Positions 1 to 5,797 of a stretch of 7,519 nucleotides of DNA are shown here, in pieces. The notes under the pieces are model-generated. The model did no database searches, had not been told where the DNA came from, and saw only the letters and a program-made list of their open reading frames with translations. The stretch spans positions 1 through 7,519 of the forward strand of contig JAWOCQ010000025.1 of assembly GCA_046483725.1 (NCBI GenBank). Reading direction: 5' to 3'. This DNA comes from T3SED10-47 sp046483725. GTDB taxonomy: Bacteria > Bipolaricaulota > Bipolaricaulia > Bipolaricaulales > Bipolaricaulaceae. The first letter of the stretch is position 1, and each line of letters starts with the position of its first letter. The position numbers were made by a program, and so were the translations under genes.

Positions 1-41
1 CAGCTCATGTACAGGCGCCAGTATGTCCCTTTCCGAAGCAT
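1..41 (-). CDS. 5' end of an unidentified gene leaving the window on the left
   Basis: Only the first 13 codons are visible on the minus strand, reading MLRKGTYWRLYMS, so no product can be named. The start is inferred from context. An ATG at 41-39 lies exactly where a transcript from the promoter at 47-75 should begin, and there is no ribosome-binding site before it. The reading frame stays open to the window edge. An ATG at codon 12 is an alternative start. The visible residues are basic and aromatic. A non-coding RNA starting at the same promoter is also possible. Confidence 0.4.
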   Translation of the reverse strand, partial: MLRKGTYWRLYMS

Positions 42-46
42 AAACC

Positions 47-75
47 ATCATAACACAGAAGCGGGCGCAACGCAA
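47..75 (-). promoter_or_regulatory. Sigma-70-type promoter, extended -10, for the left-edge gene
   Basis: Read on the minus strand, a -35 box TTGCGT (70-75) is followed by a 17-bp spacer and a -10 box TATGAT (47-52). TG one base before the -10 gives the extended form TGTTATGAT. The expected transcription start is about position 40-41, on top of the ATG of the left-edge reading frame, so the mRNA would have essentially no 5' leader. Confidence 0.6.
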
Positions 76-92
76 CAAAAAGGGCAACAAAG

Positions 93-142
93 AGGGGACA
101 GGCACCTTTTCTCAGTGTAAGCCCAGAAACGATGCCTGCCCC
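93..142 (-). terminator. Bulged inverted repeat, probable terminator of the importer/chaperone transcript
   Basis: On the plus strand GGGGACAGGCA (94-104) is complementary to TGCCTGCCCC (133-142), a 10-bp stem with one bulged A. A second short pairing lies inside the loop (TTTCT with AGAAA on the minus strand). Read on the minus strand, the GC-rich stem is followed by T-rich sequence (TCTTTGTTGCCCTTTTT), as expected for a factor-independent terminator. It sits about 47 bp beyond the stop of the SurA-like gene and before the next promoter. The run AGGGGACAGGCACCTTTT (93-110) also resembles short palindromic repeats scattered in some genomes beside REP-type tyrosine transposases. That resemblance is from memory and untested. 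Confidence 0.5.
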
Positions 143-188
143 GTTAAACTCTGTCGTCGCCGTGGTGTAGGCTCTCCCTCAACTACGA

Positions 189-887
189 CTACAGGTTGAT
201 CGTTATGTCTGCTTCCTCGCGCAGCTCCGCGAGCCGGTCCTCCCAGACCTGTTGCCGTTTCTGGCTCAACAGGTCCTGTTCAACGGACTCCTGGACCTCC
301 TCGAAGGGGAGCAACTCGCCCTCTTCATCACTGTACTGGTCGGGGTTGTCCTCGTAGAATTCCAAGGCCTCTTCCTCGGAAACGGTGACGTCGGCGGTGA
401 CCTCTTCCATGAGCGCCTCCCGAACTAGGTGCTCACGAACATCAACGGCAATCTGTTCGCGAAATCCCTCCAAAGTCCTGCCCTGCTGTGCGAGTGCGGC
501 CTCCAATTCCTGCTGTGTAAGCTGGTTTTGCTGTTTGATGCTGTCCAGTTCTCCATCGACCATGTCCTGCACTACCGCTTCGTCAGCGGTGATGCCTAGT
601 CGCTCCGCTTCCTGCCTTTGGAGCTTGCGGTCGATCATGTCGTCCAGGACCTCGCGCTTGTAGCGCTCCTGGAGGGCTCTTCCTTCCTCTGATTCGTATA
701 GCAGCATAGCGAAGCGTTGATATTGTGGTTGTTGAAACAACATCATGATGATATTGAATGTCCCGGCTTCCCCTTCCAACTCCTCCTGGGTGATCTCTTC
801 TCCGTCCACGATGGCTGCCGGCTCACCGGCGAGGCCGGCGATGGACAGGCAGGCGGTCATAAGCAAAGCTGCTACAGTCGTAAGCAT
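189..887 (-). CDS. Secreted SurA-N-like chaperone without a parvulin domain
   Basis: The 232-residue protein has a short hydrophobic N-terminus followed by a SurA_N-type helical chaperone module. Family-like stretches are the opening AAIVDGEEITQEEL (residues 24-37), VLDDMIDRKLQRQEAERLGI (80-99), the LTQQELEAALAQQG region (123-136) and VTVSEEEALEFYEDNPDQY (167-185). In full-length SurA/PrsA-type foldases a parvulin prolyl isomerase domain of about 90 residues comes next. Here the chain passes straight to the closing helix (LPFEEVQESVEQDL, 193-206), so it is probably a holdase with no isomerase activity. The protein is strongly acidic. The hydrophobic start lacks the usual basic residues; LLMTAC (8-13) is a near-lipobox, and cleavage near residues 20-21 is the alternative, so a lipoprotein anchor is uncertain. 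The ATG at 887 is supported by a good Shine-Dalgarno sequence. The gene lies downstream of the importer genes; its link to them may be only positional. Confidence 0.8.
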   Translation of the reverse strand: MLTTVAALLMTACLSIAGLAGEPAAIVDGEEITQEELEGEAGTFNIIMMLFQQPQYQRFAMLLYESEEGRALQERYKREVLDDMIDRKLQRQEAERLGITADEAVVQDMVDGELDSIKQQNQLTQQELEAALAQQGRTLEGFREQIAVDVREHLVREALMEEVTADVTVSEEEALEFYEDNPDQYSDEEGELLPFEEVQESVEQDLLSQKRQQVWEDRLAELREEADITINL

Positions 888-890
888 ACA

Positions 891-898
891 CTCACCTC
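891..898 (-). promoter_or_regulatory. Ribosome-binding site of the SurA-like gene
   Basis: GAGGTGAG on the minus strand ends 3 nt before the ATG at 887 (the AGGTG core is a little further back). No other in-frame ATG, GTG or TTG lies close upstream, so it fixes the start despite the unusually uncharged signal sequence. Confidence 0.7.
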
Positions 899-916
899 GA
901 ACATCTGGATTGCAAC

Positions 917-945
917 AGTCTGATCGATGGGGGAGGCCATGTCAA
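917..945 (-). promoter_or_regulatory. Possible internal promoter before the SurA-like gene
   Basis: On the minus strand a perfect -35 box TTGACA (940-945) is followed by a 17-bp spacer and a weak -10 box CAGACT (917-922). The start would fall near 910, giving a leader of about 23 nt that contains the Shine-Dalgarno sequence. The poor -10 keeps confidence moderate. If real, the chaperone gene can be expressed apart from the importer. Confidence 0.4.
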
Positions 946-946
946 A

Positions 947-980
947 GGAGACGTTCACAGAACAGCCCCTTACGTCCTCC
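947..980 (-). other. Hairpin in the gap after the importer ATPase gene
   Basis: GGAGACGT (947-954) is complementary to ACGTCCTCC (972-980) apart from one bulged base, giving an 8-bp stem with a loop of about 17 nt. On the minus strand only TTT follows, so it would be a weak terminator or attenuator at best. It ends directly at the -35 box of the possible internal promoter. Confidence 0.3.
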
Positions 981-988
981 GCTCCCTC

Positions 989-2218
989 TCACAGGGTTTG
1001 CGGATGGATGATATCGCTCTCCGAAGCGATGCCGGCCCCGCTGCCCAGAAGGTTCCGAAGTACGCGTGTGGCCTCCCCTCCTGTGAAGTCGCGTCCCTCA
1101 AGTCCGTCTGGATCAACGACCAGCACCTTGGCCGGGTTGGCCAGTTCGCTCACAGTGGTGAGCACGGGCATGTTCCCAGGCCCGACCCACAGCGGTGCTA
1201 CGATCACTTGGTCGGCGCGCTGCAACTCGTCGCGCAGCTTCCGCAACGGCTTCTCGGTTACGGGGGAAAACGGCGCCTCCACAATGACCGAGATGCCGAG
1301 CTGTCGGGCGACTTCGTAGTCGCTATCCAAGGGGGCTACCACCCCGAGGCATACATGGTGCCGGTGAGAAAGCGCGGGAAGGAGCGGGGAAGCTGCCCCG
1401 CCGCCCCCGATGACGAGCACGCGTCCTTGTTTGGTTTGCGGCTGGGGCGAAGGCATAAAGTGGACATAGAGAGACCCTGTGGCCGGGCTCCTCCCTACCA
1501 CGCAGTGTACGTTGAACGCTTCCCGCAGAATGGCCGGCGTAAGGGCCTCGCGGGGGCGGCCGGCCGCGAGGATGGCGCCGTCTTTCATCACCGCCAGCCG
1601 ATCGGCGAACGCTGCGGCCATGTTCACGTCGTGCAGCGCCATGACCACGGTGATCCCCTCCTGCGCCCTTCTGCGCACGAGGTGCATGAACTCCAACTGG
1701 TGGTGGATGTCCAGGTGTGCTGTAGGTTCATCGAGGAGGAGTGCGTCCGGCTCCTGGGCCAGGGCCATGGCCAGAAACACACGCTGGCGTTCTCCTCCGG
1801 ATAGCTGGGAGACAGGCCTGTCGGCAAATCCGGTCACACCGGTGAGCTTCATGGCCCGCGCCGTGGCCCGCCGGTCGGCGTCGCGAAGCCTTGTCAGCCG
1901 GCCGATGTGCGGCAGCCTCCCCAACTCCACGAGTTTGGCAGCGGTGAAGTCAAATCCAGTCCGCCGATCTTGCTCCACCACTGCCAGTCTCCGGGCCAAC
2001 TCACGTGAGCCAAGGTCCCCGAGATCGTCGAGATCCAGGTACACTGTCCCGGCGGAAGGCATGAGTACACCGGCGATGTGCCTGAGGAGGGTCGTCTTCC
2101 CGCAGCCGTTGGGCCCGAGGAGGGCGAGGATCTCCCCCGACGCCACCTCGAGGTCCACGCCGGACAGGACCTCTCTATCTTGGTACGCAAAATGCAGCCC
2201 CCGCAGGCTGATCTTCAT
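989..2218 (-). CDS. ABC importer ATPase (BtuD/FecE type) with an extra C-terminal domain
   Basis: This 409-residue protein is the nucleotide-binding subunit of a cobalamin/siderophore-type importer and would hydrolyse ATP on the cytoplasmic face. The ATPase core covers residues 1 to about 255. It shows Walker A GPNGCGKTT (35-43), Q-loop Q83, signature LSGGERQR (139-146), Walker B ALLLDE (159-164) and switch histidine H196. Typical BtuD/FecE proteins end near 250-270 residues. Here a further domain of about 150 residues (260-409) follows a Pro/Gln-rich linker. It opens with GRVLVIGGGGAASP (265-278), a Rossmann-like glycine loop, and contains EAPFSP (314-319), APLWVGPGN (341-349) and a VLVVDPDG strand (365-372). 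I recall similar extensions on some relatives of this ATPase, but know no function. The ATG at 2218 overlaps the permease stop by 4 bp (ATGA), indicating translational coupling. The substrate is inferred to be cobalamin or another corrinoid; an iron complex is possible. Confidence 0.9.
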   Translation of the reverse strand: MKISLRGLHFAYQDREVLSGVDLEVASGEILALLGPNGCGKTTLLRHIAGVLMPSAGTVYLDLDDLGDLGSRELARRLAVVEQDRRTGFDFTAAKLVELGRLPHIGRLTRLRDADRRATARAMKLTGVTGFADRPVSQLSGGERQRVFLAMALAQEPDALLLDEPTAHLDIHHQLEFMHLVRRRAQEGITVVMALHDVNMAAAFADRLAVMKDGAILAAGRPREALTPAILREAFNVHCVVGRSPATGSLYVHFMPSPQPQTKQGRVLVIGGGGAASPLLPALSHRHHVCLGVVAPLDSDYEVARQLGISVIVEAPFSPVTEKPLRKLRDELQRADQVIVAPLWVGPGNMPVLTTVSELANPAKVLVVDPDGLEGRDFTGGEATRVLRNLLGSGAGIASESDIIHPQTL

Positions 2219-3213
2219 CCCATCTCACCGCCCCGGCGGCGCTGGAGTAGGTACAGGAAGAATGGGGCACCGATCAACGCTGTCAAAATTCCCAACGGGA
2301 GTTCGGCCGGGCGCAGCACGGTCCGCGCCGCAGCGTCGGCCCACGCCAAGAAGATACCTCCCACCAGGGCGGACGCTGGCAGCAAGTACCGGTGATCTGG
2401 TCCCAGCAGGATGCGCATAGCGTGGGGAGTGATCAGCCCCACGAAGCCGATCGTGCCGGCGAACGCAACCGCGGTGGCCGTTAGAACCGTGGTGAGGGAA
2501 AGCAAGATCAGTTTGAGCCGTTGGGGGCGTATTCCAAGACTGAATGCGCCCTCATCACCCAAGGAGAGCGCGTTGAGCTCGCGGGACAGACTCCACAGAC
2601 CCAGCCCGGTGACTCCGGTCATGGGCAGGAGCGCCCAAATCTGCGTCCAATCAGCGCGGCCCAGCCCTCCCATCGTCCAAAACAAGATCTCCGCCAGCCG
2701 CCGATCTCCCGCCGTGAGAAATAGGATGAATCCGGTCACCGCCGAGAAGAGAGCTCCCAAGGCTACCCCGGCCAGGATTAGGCCGAGCCGGTCTCGGGCA
2801 CCACCTTTGGGGCGGGCCAAGGCGTACACCAGGATCACGGCCAAGGCCCCCCCCAGGAACGCTCCAACCGGGAGGGTAACAGTGCCCGTAAGGCCCAGGG
2901 CGATCGTCACCGCTGCCCCGGTGGAGGCCCCGGAGGCGATCCCCAGCACATAGGGAGAAGCCAGGGGGTTGCGAAATACTCCTTGTAGGACGGCTCCGGA
3001 GAGGGACAGGGACAGGCCGACGAGGTACCCCAGCAGCACACGTGGAAGGCGGATTCCATGCACAATAGTGCTGTAGAGGTCCCCTTCCTGAGGCTGGGTA
3101 AGCGCCCTCACCACCTCCCCCAAGGGGATCCTGACGGGCCCCACCGCTATCGCGCCCAGTACAGTCAGCACAGTTCCGAGCGCCAAAAACAGCAGCAGCA
3201 GTCTCGCCTTCAA
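2215..3213 (-). CDS. ABC importer permease, FecCD/BtuC family
   Basis: This 332-residue integral membrane protein would form the homodimeric channel of a corrinoid- or iron-complex importer. The length and repeated hydrophobic stretches suit the roughly ten-helix BtuC fold. Family-typical stretches are SGAVLQGVFRNPLASPYVLG (72-91), LGDEGAFSLGI (218-228), GFVGLITPHAMR (256-267) and LPLGILTALIGAPFFLYLL (305-323). The chosen start is TTG at 3213, overlapping the binding-protein stop as TTGA, with GAGGAGG almost adjacent. No ATG or GTG lies nearby in frame, and starting here keeps the basic residues before helix 1. It overlaps the downstream ATPase gene by 4 bp. The set of binding protein, permease and ATPase is complete, without an outer-membrane receptor gene in the window. 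Confidence 0.93.
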   Translation of the reverse strand: MKARLLLLFLALGTVLTVLGAIAVGPVRIPLGEVVRALTQPQEGDLYSTIVHGIRLPRVLLGYLVGLSLSLSGAVLQGVFRNPLASPYVLGIASGASTGAAVTIALGLTGTVTLPVGAFLGGALAVILVYALARPKGGARDRLGLILAGVALGALFSAVTGFILFLTAGDRRLAEILFWTMGGLGRADWTQIWALLPMTGVTGLGLWSLSRELNALSLGDEGAFSLGIRPQRLKLILLSLTTVLTATAVAFAGTIGFVGLITPHAMRILLGPDHRYLLPASALVGGIFLAWADAAARTVLRPAELPLGILTALIGAPFFLYLLQRRRGGEMG

Positions 3214-4130
3214 TCCTCCTCGAACGCCTCCGGGTGCAGCCGGCGGGCCATCTCCCGGAGGGCTTGCGCTACCCCAGTGGAGGTTGTCTCAGCGGCTCTG
3301 ACCCCGTGGACGCGCCCCTCGCGGACTGCGGTGATCTGCTCAAGGTGCTCGCTGTCTAAAATATGGTCGATCTGAGTGGGGTCGGTGAAGATCACGTCCG
3401 GGTCACGGGCCAGCACCTCCTCCAGAGAAACCGGGGAAAAGCCGTCGACATCGGCGAAGGCGTTGTCCCCTCCCGCGCGGAGCAGGAGCTCGTGTTCGAT
3501 GGTCCCTTTGCCATTAGCGTACGGAGGGCTGTTCGGGGCCGCCATATACAGGAATGCCACCTTTACATCCGTTCTTCCCAAGACCAGACTCTCGGTCAGC
3601 ACTATTTCCAGAGCGATATCTCCGATCAGCCGTGCTGCCTCTTCGCTCTTGCCTAGGGCTTCTCCCACTGCCCGAATGGCGGCGAATATGTCCGAAACTC
3701 CAGCGATGATCGCACCTTCCTGCCCCGCAGTGAGCACTGGGACCTGGGCACGCTCCAGCCCCGACCGCACGTCACCCCACCCGCCGAGGACCAGGTCCGG
3801 CTCCAAGCCCAGGATGGCCTCCACCGAGGGAGAGAACGAGGGACCCACTGTGGGGAGGCCCTGCAGCTCCTCAGGGTTGTCCGGGGAATCTGCTACTCCC
3901 ACCACCAGCTCCACAGCACTCAGGTCCACCAAGATCTCCCCGTACAGGGCTGCCAGGACAACCACTCTTTCCGGAGCCTCGGCGATCTCGATCTCCTCGC
4001 CACGATCGTCCTGCACTACGATCGGAAACGCTGACGCCCCTGCACCCAGTGCCAACGCTAGGAGCGTTGACAAAAGGGCCTTCTTCCATTTGCTGTTCTG
4101 ACTCGCCGTATTTCGTATTATCTCAAGCAT
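3210..4130 (-). CDS. Periplasmic/extracellular substrate-binding protein, BtuF/FepB type
   Basis: This 306-residue protein belongs to the two-lobed helical-backbone binding proteins (Peripla_BP_2 fold) that deliver cobalamin, haem or siderophores to a BtuC-like permease. After a basic n-region (KWKK, 14-17) a hydrophobic stretch leads to a signal peptidase I site after A34 (GASA-FP). There is no lipobox, so the protein is probably soluble. Family features are a start such as VVQDDRGEEIEIAEAPERVV (38-57), LEPDLVLGG (109-117), GTIEHELLLRAGGDNAFAD (209-227) and LEEVLARDPDVIFTDP (236-251). The ATG at 4130 has no Shine-Dalgarno sequence and lies 6 nt after a -10 box, so a leaderless transcript is likely. 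No in-frame ATG, GTG or TTG follows until codon 20, inside the signal helix. Neighbouring one-carbon genes favour a corrinoid substrate, but sequence alone does not decide this. I found no cobalamin riboswitch upstream. Confidence 0.88.
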   Translation of the reverse strand: MLEIIRNTASQNSKWKKALLSTLLALALGAGASAFPIVVQDDRGEEIEIAEAPERVVVLAALYGEILVDLSAVELVVGVADSPDNPEELQGLPTVGPSFSPSVEAILGLEPDLVLGGWGDVRSGLERAQVPVLTAGQEGAIIAGVSDIFAAIRAVGEALGKSEEAARLIGDIALEIVLTESLVLGRTDVKVAFLYMAAPNSPPYANGKGTIEHELLLRAGGDNAFADVDGFSPVSLEEVLARDPDVIFTDPTQIDHILDSEHLEQITAVREGRVHGVRAAETTSTGVAQALREMARRLHPEAFEED

Positions 4131-4136
4131 GAAAGG

Positions 4137-4165
4137 ATCATGCGGCCGAAGGCGCCATCGGTCAA
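4137..4165 (-). promoter_or_regulatory. Promoter of the importer operon, predicted leaderless
   Basis: On the minus strand TTGACC (4160-4165) is followed by exactly 17 bp and CATGAT (4137-4142). The predicted start, 7 nt beyond the -10, is the A of the btuF-like ATG at 4130. The 110-bp gap 4131-4240 otherwise holds only small GC-rich dyads (around CCCCGGGG and GGAGGCAAGCTCC). I could not identify a clear terminator for the upstream one-carbon operon. Confidence 0.5.
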
Positions 4166-4240
4166 GCCACCGGGCGCTGGACGGCGGCAGCCTCGGAGCT
4201 TGCCTCCCCGGGGAAAATGTGGGTAGCCCGGATTAGCACG

Positions 4241-4882
4241 CTACAGCCAAGCCGACAGAGCCCGTTCGACCTCCAGGAGCAGTGATTTAGCTTGGCTCTC
4301 AGCTTCCTCCTGGATTCTAATCCGCTCCTTCCTCAGCTCATGCCGGAAGCTCTCGTCTCGGATGGAGAAGGCATTTACATCTACGTTGTCCAGCGCCCCT
4401 CGGACACAGGTAAGCGCCAGGTGACCGGCGCAAGAGAGGTCGCTCGTCAGTTGTTTTCCGATCAAGGGGTACAGCTCGTCAGCGAGTTTCAGTAATTGGA
4501 GAGCTTTGTCTGCTGTGTTCAGCGGTACTTGAGCCGCCTGCTTGAGTGCCTGCTCGAGCAGTTCTCGCCGGCGGTCCGCCTGCTCTTCGGTGTCCTTGGG
4601 GTGCCTCAACGCCTTGTCTACGCCGTTATAGGCGTTGGCGTCTTCTTCCATTGACTCGGTTAGCTGAGTTCTGATTCGCTGAGCTGAAGCGCAGAGGACT
4701 TGTAACCTGTCCCTTGGGGCCCCCTTCCTCCGCTGGGAGACACCGGCGACCATCTCCAGTAGCGCTGCCGCGGTAGCTCCACTCAGGGTGGCTGCTGAAC
4801 CGCCGCCGGGAGTGGGGACCGCCTCTGCAAGCCTTTCCAGGAAGGCTTCAAGCTCAGTCTTCTTGAACGACTGGTCGGTCAT
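4241..4882 (-). CDS. fchA: Cyclodeaminase/cyclohydrolase family protein (FchA-like)
   Basis: This 213-residue protein belongs to the all-helical family of methenyl-THF cyclohydrolase FchA and the cyclodeaminase domain of FTCD. Its most likely reaction is methenyl-THF to 10-formyl-THF in the cytoplasm; formimino-THF deamination is the alternative. The diagnostic folate-binding motif PTPGGGSAA lies at residues 23-31. DANAYNGV (81-88), QVPLNTA (118-124), SDLSCAGHLAL (147-157) and the following NVDVNAFSI (166-174) also match the family, and the length is normal. The ATG at 4882 overlaps the upstream stop as ATGA, with GGAAAG just before it; a longer in-frame start at 4936 would run 58 bp into the upstream gene and is rejected. 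It is the third gene of the folD operon. FolD normally has cyclohydrolase activity itself, so the pair is partly redundant, as in several acetogens. The symbol is given by family resemblance. Confidence 0.85.
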   Translation of the reverse strand: MTDQSFKKTELEAFLERLAEAVPTPGGGSAATLSGATAAALLEMVAGVSQRRKGAPRDRLQVLCASAQRIRTQLTESMEEDANAYNGVDKALRHPKDTEEQADRRRELLEQALKQAAQVPLNTADKALQLLKLADELYPLIGKQLTSDLSCAGHLALTCVRGALDNVDVNAFSIRDESFRHELRKERIRIQEEAESQAKSLLLEVERALSAWL

Positions 4883-5763
4883 CTCTTTCCGAGTGCCTCC
4901 GCTGCGTGCCTTATGTGAGCCGGGTTCGTCCCGCAACAGCCCCCGATGACCTGCGCGCCCATCTGCACCCAGTTTTGGGCCTGTCGGCCGAACTCATCGG
5001 GGCCCGTGGGGTAGGTGGGCCCTTCTGCTGTCAGTCGAGGCTTTCCTGCGTTTGGCTTGATCCACACTGGCACATCTGCTAAGGGGCACAGCCGACTGCA
5101 TAGGTGGCCCATCTCTTCGGTGCCGAGCGAGCAGTTGGCACCCACGAACATGACCCGCCAGGAGGCTTTGGCACGGATCCTTTCTACGAAGTCCTCCACC
5201 GAGTTACCCATAATGGACTTCCCCTTGGAGTCGAACGTCATAGAGCAGCCGATCGGAACCTCTGTGTGCTCCAGCGCAGCGTCCAGCGCCAGCTCGAGTT
5301 CCTGGAGGTCGTAGAAGGTCTCAAGCACTATTCCGTCCACTCCTCCTTCGGCCAGCGCCTTTGCCTGCACTGCGAAGGCCTCGTGGGCCGTTTGCCTGGA
5401 GAGGCCTCCCAATGGTGCAAGCAGCGCTCCCATAGGCCCCATAGAACCAAGGACTGGGCGATGCTCTGCTGCCTGTCTGCACAGTCGAGCAGCGGCAATT
5501 GATAGGTCACGCGCTTTCTCCCTGAGGGCCATCCTCTCAAGCTTCACTGGGTTGGCGCCGAACGAGTTGGTAAGCAAAAGCTCGCTACCCGCCTCTATAT
5601 AGCTCGCGTGCACGGCGATCACAGCATCGGGTCGCGCCTCGTTCCACAGCTCCGGCGGCGTGCCCTGGGGGAGGCCCTTAGCCTGTAACTCAGTCCCCAA
5701 TGCGCCGTCAGCGATCAGTGGTCCCGGGCACTCCAGGAGCTTCTCCAAGCGGTTGTCAGTCAA
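4879..5763 (-). CDS. Stand-alone homocysteine S-methyltransferase domain protein (MetH N-terminal type)
   Basis: This 294-residue protein corresponds to the Hcy-binding (betaine)8 barrel of cobalamin-dependent methionine synthase, without the MeTHF-binding, cobalamin-binding or reactivation domains. It opens with ADGALGTELQAKGLP (18-32). The zinc-ligand cysteines are present: C211 in GANCS and C276-C277 in GGCCG. LTNSFGAN (64-71) and LETFYDL (147-153) are also family-typical. It would methylate homocysteine to methionine, taking the methyl group from a corrinoid or methyl-donor partner encoded elsewhere; a selenohomocysteine or S-methylmethionine-dependent role is possible. The start is a TTG at 5763: an in-frame TGA lies 6 codons upstream, no ATG or GTG fits, and GAGGAG lies 11 nt before it (rather far). 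It follows folD by 34 bp and overlaps the fchA-like gene by 4 bp, so the three are cotranscribed. Confidence 0.87.
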   Translation of the reverse strand: MTDNRLEKLLECPGPLIADGALGTELQAKGLPQGTPPELWNEARPDAVIAVHASYIEAGSELLLTNSFGANPVKLERMALREKARDLSIAAARLCRQAAEHRPVLGSMGPMGALLAPLGGLSRQTAHEAFAVQAKALAEGGVDGIVLETFYDLQELELALDAALEHTEVPIGCSMTFDSKGKSIMGNSVEDFVERIRAKASWRVMFVGANCSLGTEEMGHLCSRLCPLADVPVWIKPNAGKPRLTAEGPTYPTGPDEFGRQAQNWVQMGAQVIGGCCGTNPAHIRHAAEALGKR

Positions 5764-5797
5764 CGGGGACGAGACTCCTCACGCTCATGGAGGTGTT

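Noticed and set aside
927..1319. Plus-strand reading frame with GGGGGAGG close before an ATG
   Set aside because: It runs antisense through the C-terminal domain of the importer ATPase, its protein is Ser/Arg-rich and low in complexity, and the purine run is explained by the non-coding gap. The minus-strand frame has the clear domain structure.
998..1804. Long plus-strand reading frame of 268 codons, and another at 1479-2420
   Set aside because: Both are antisense shadows of the ATPase and permease genes created by GC-rich codon use; no recognisable domain.
1810..1821. Perfect 12-bp palindrome GACAGGCCTGTC
   Set aside because: It lies within conserved ATPase coding sequence just before the LSGGE signature, so coding constraint or chance explains it.
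4131..4240. Cobalamin riboswitch upstream of the importer operon
   Set aside because: The gap is only 110 bp, the conserved B12-box and surrounding stems are not recognisable, and the predicted transcript starts at the ATG.
4883..4936. Longer N-terminus for the FchA-like protein (start at 4936)
   Set aside because: It would overlap the upstream gene by 58 bp and add residues unlike the family; the ATGA-overlap start at 4882 gives the normal length.
5756..5788. Ten-codon minus-strand frame (ATG at 5788) ending over the TTG start of the homocysteine methyltransferase gene, a possible leader peptide
   Set aside because: It has no ribosome-binding site, and a frame this short is expected by chance. 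It is noted only because the TTG start has a distant Shine-Dalgarno sequence.
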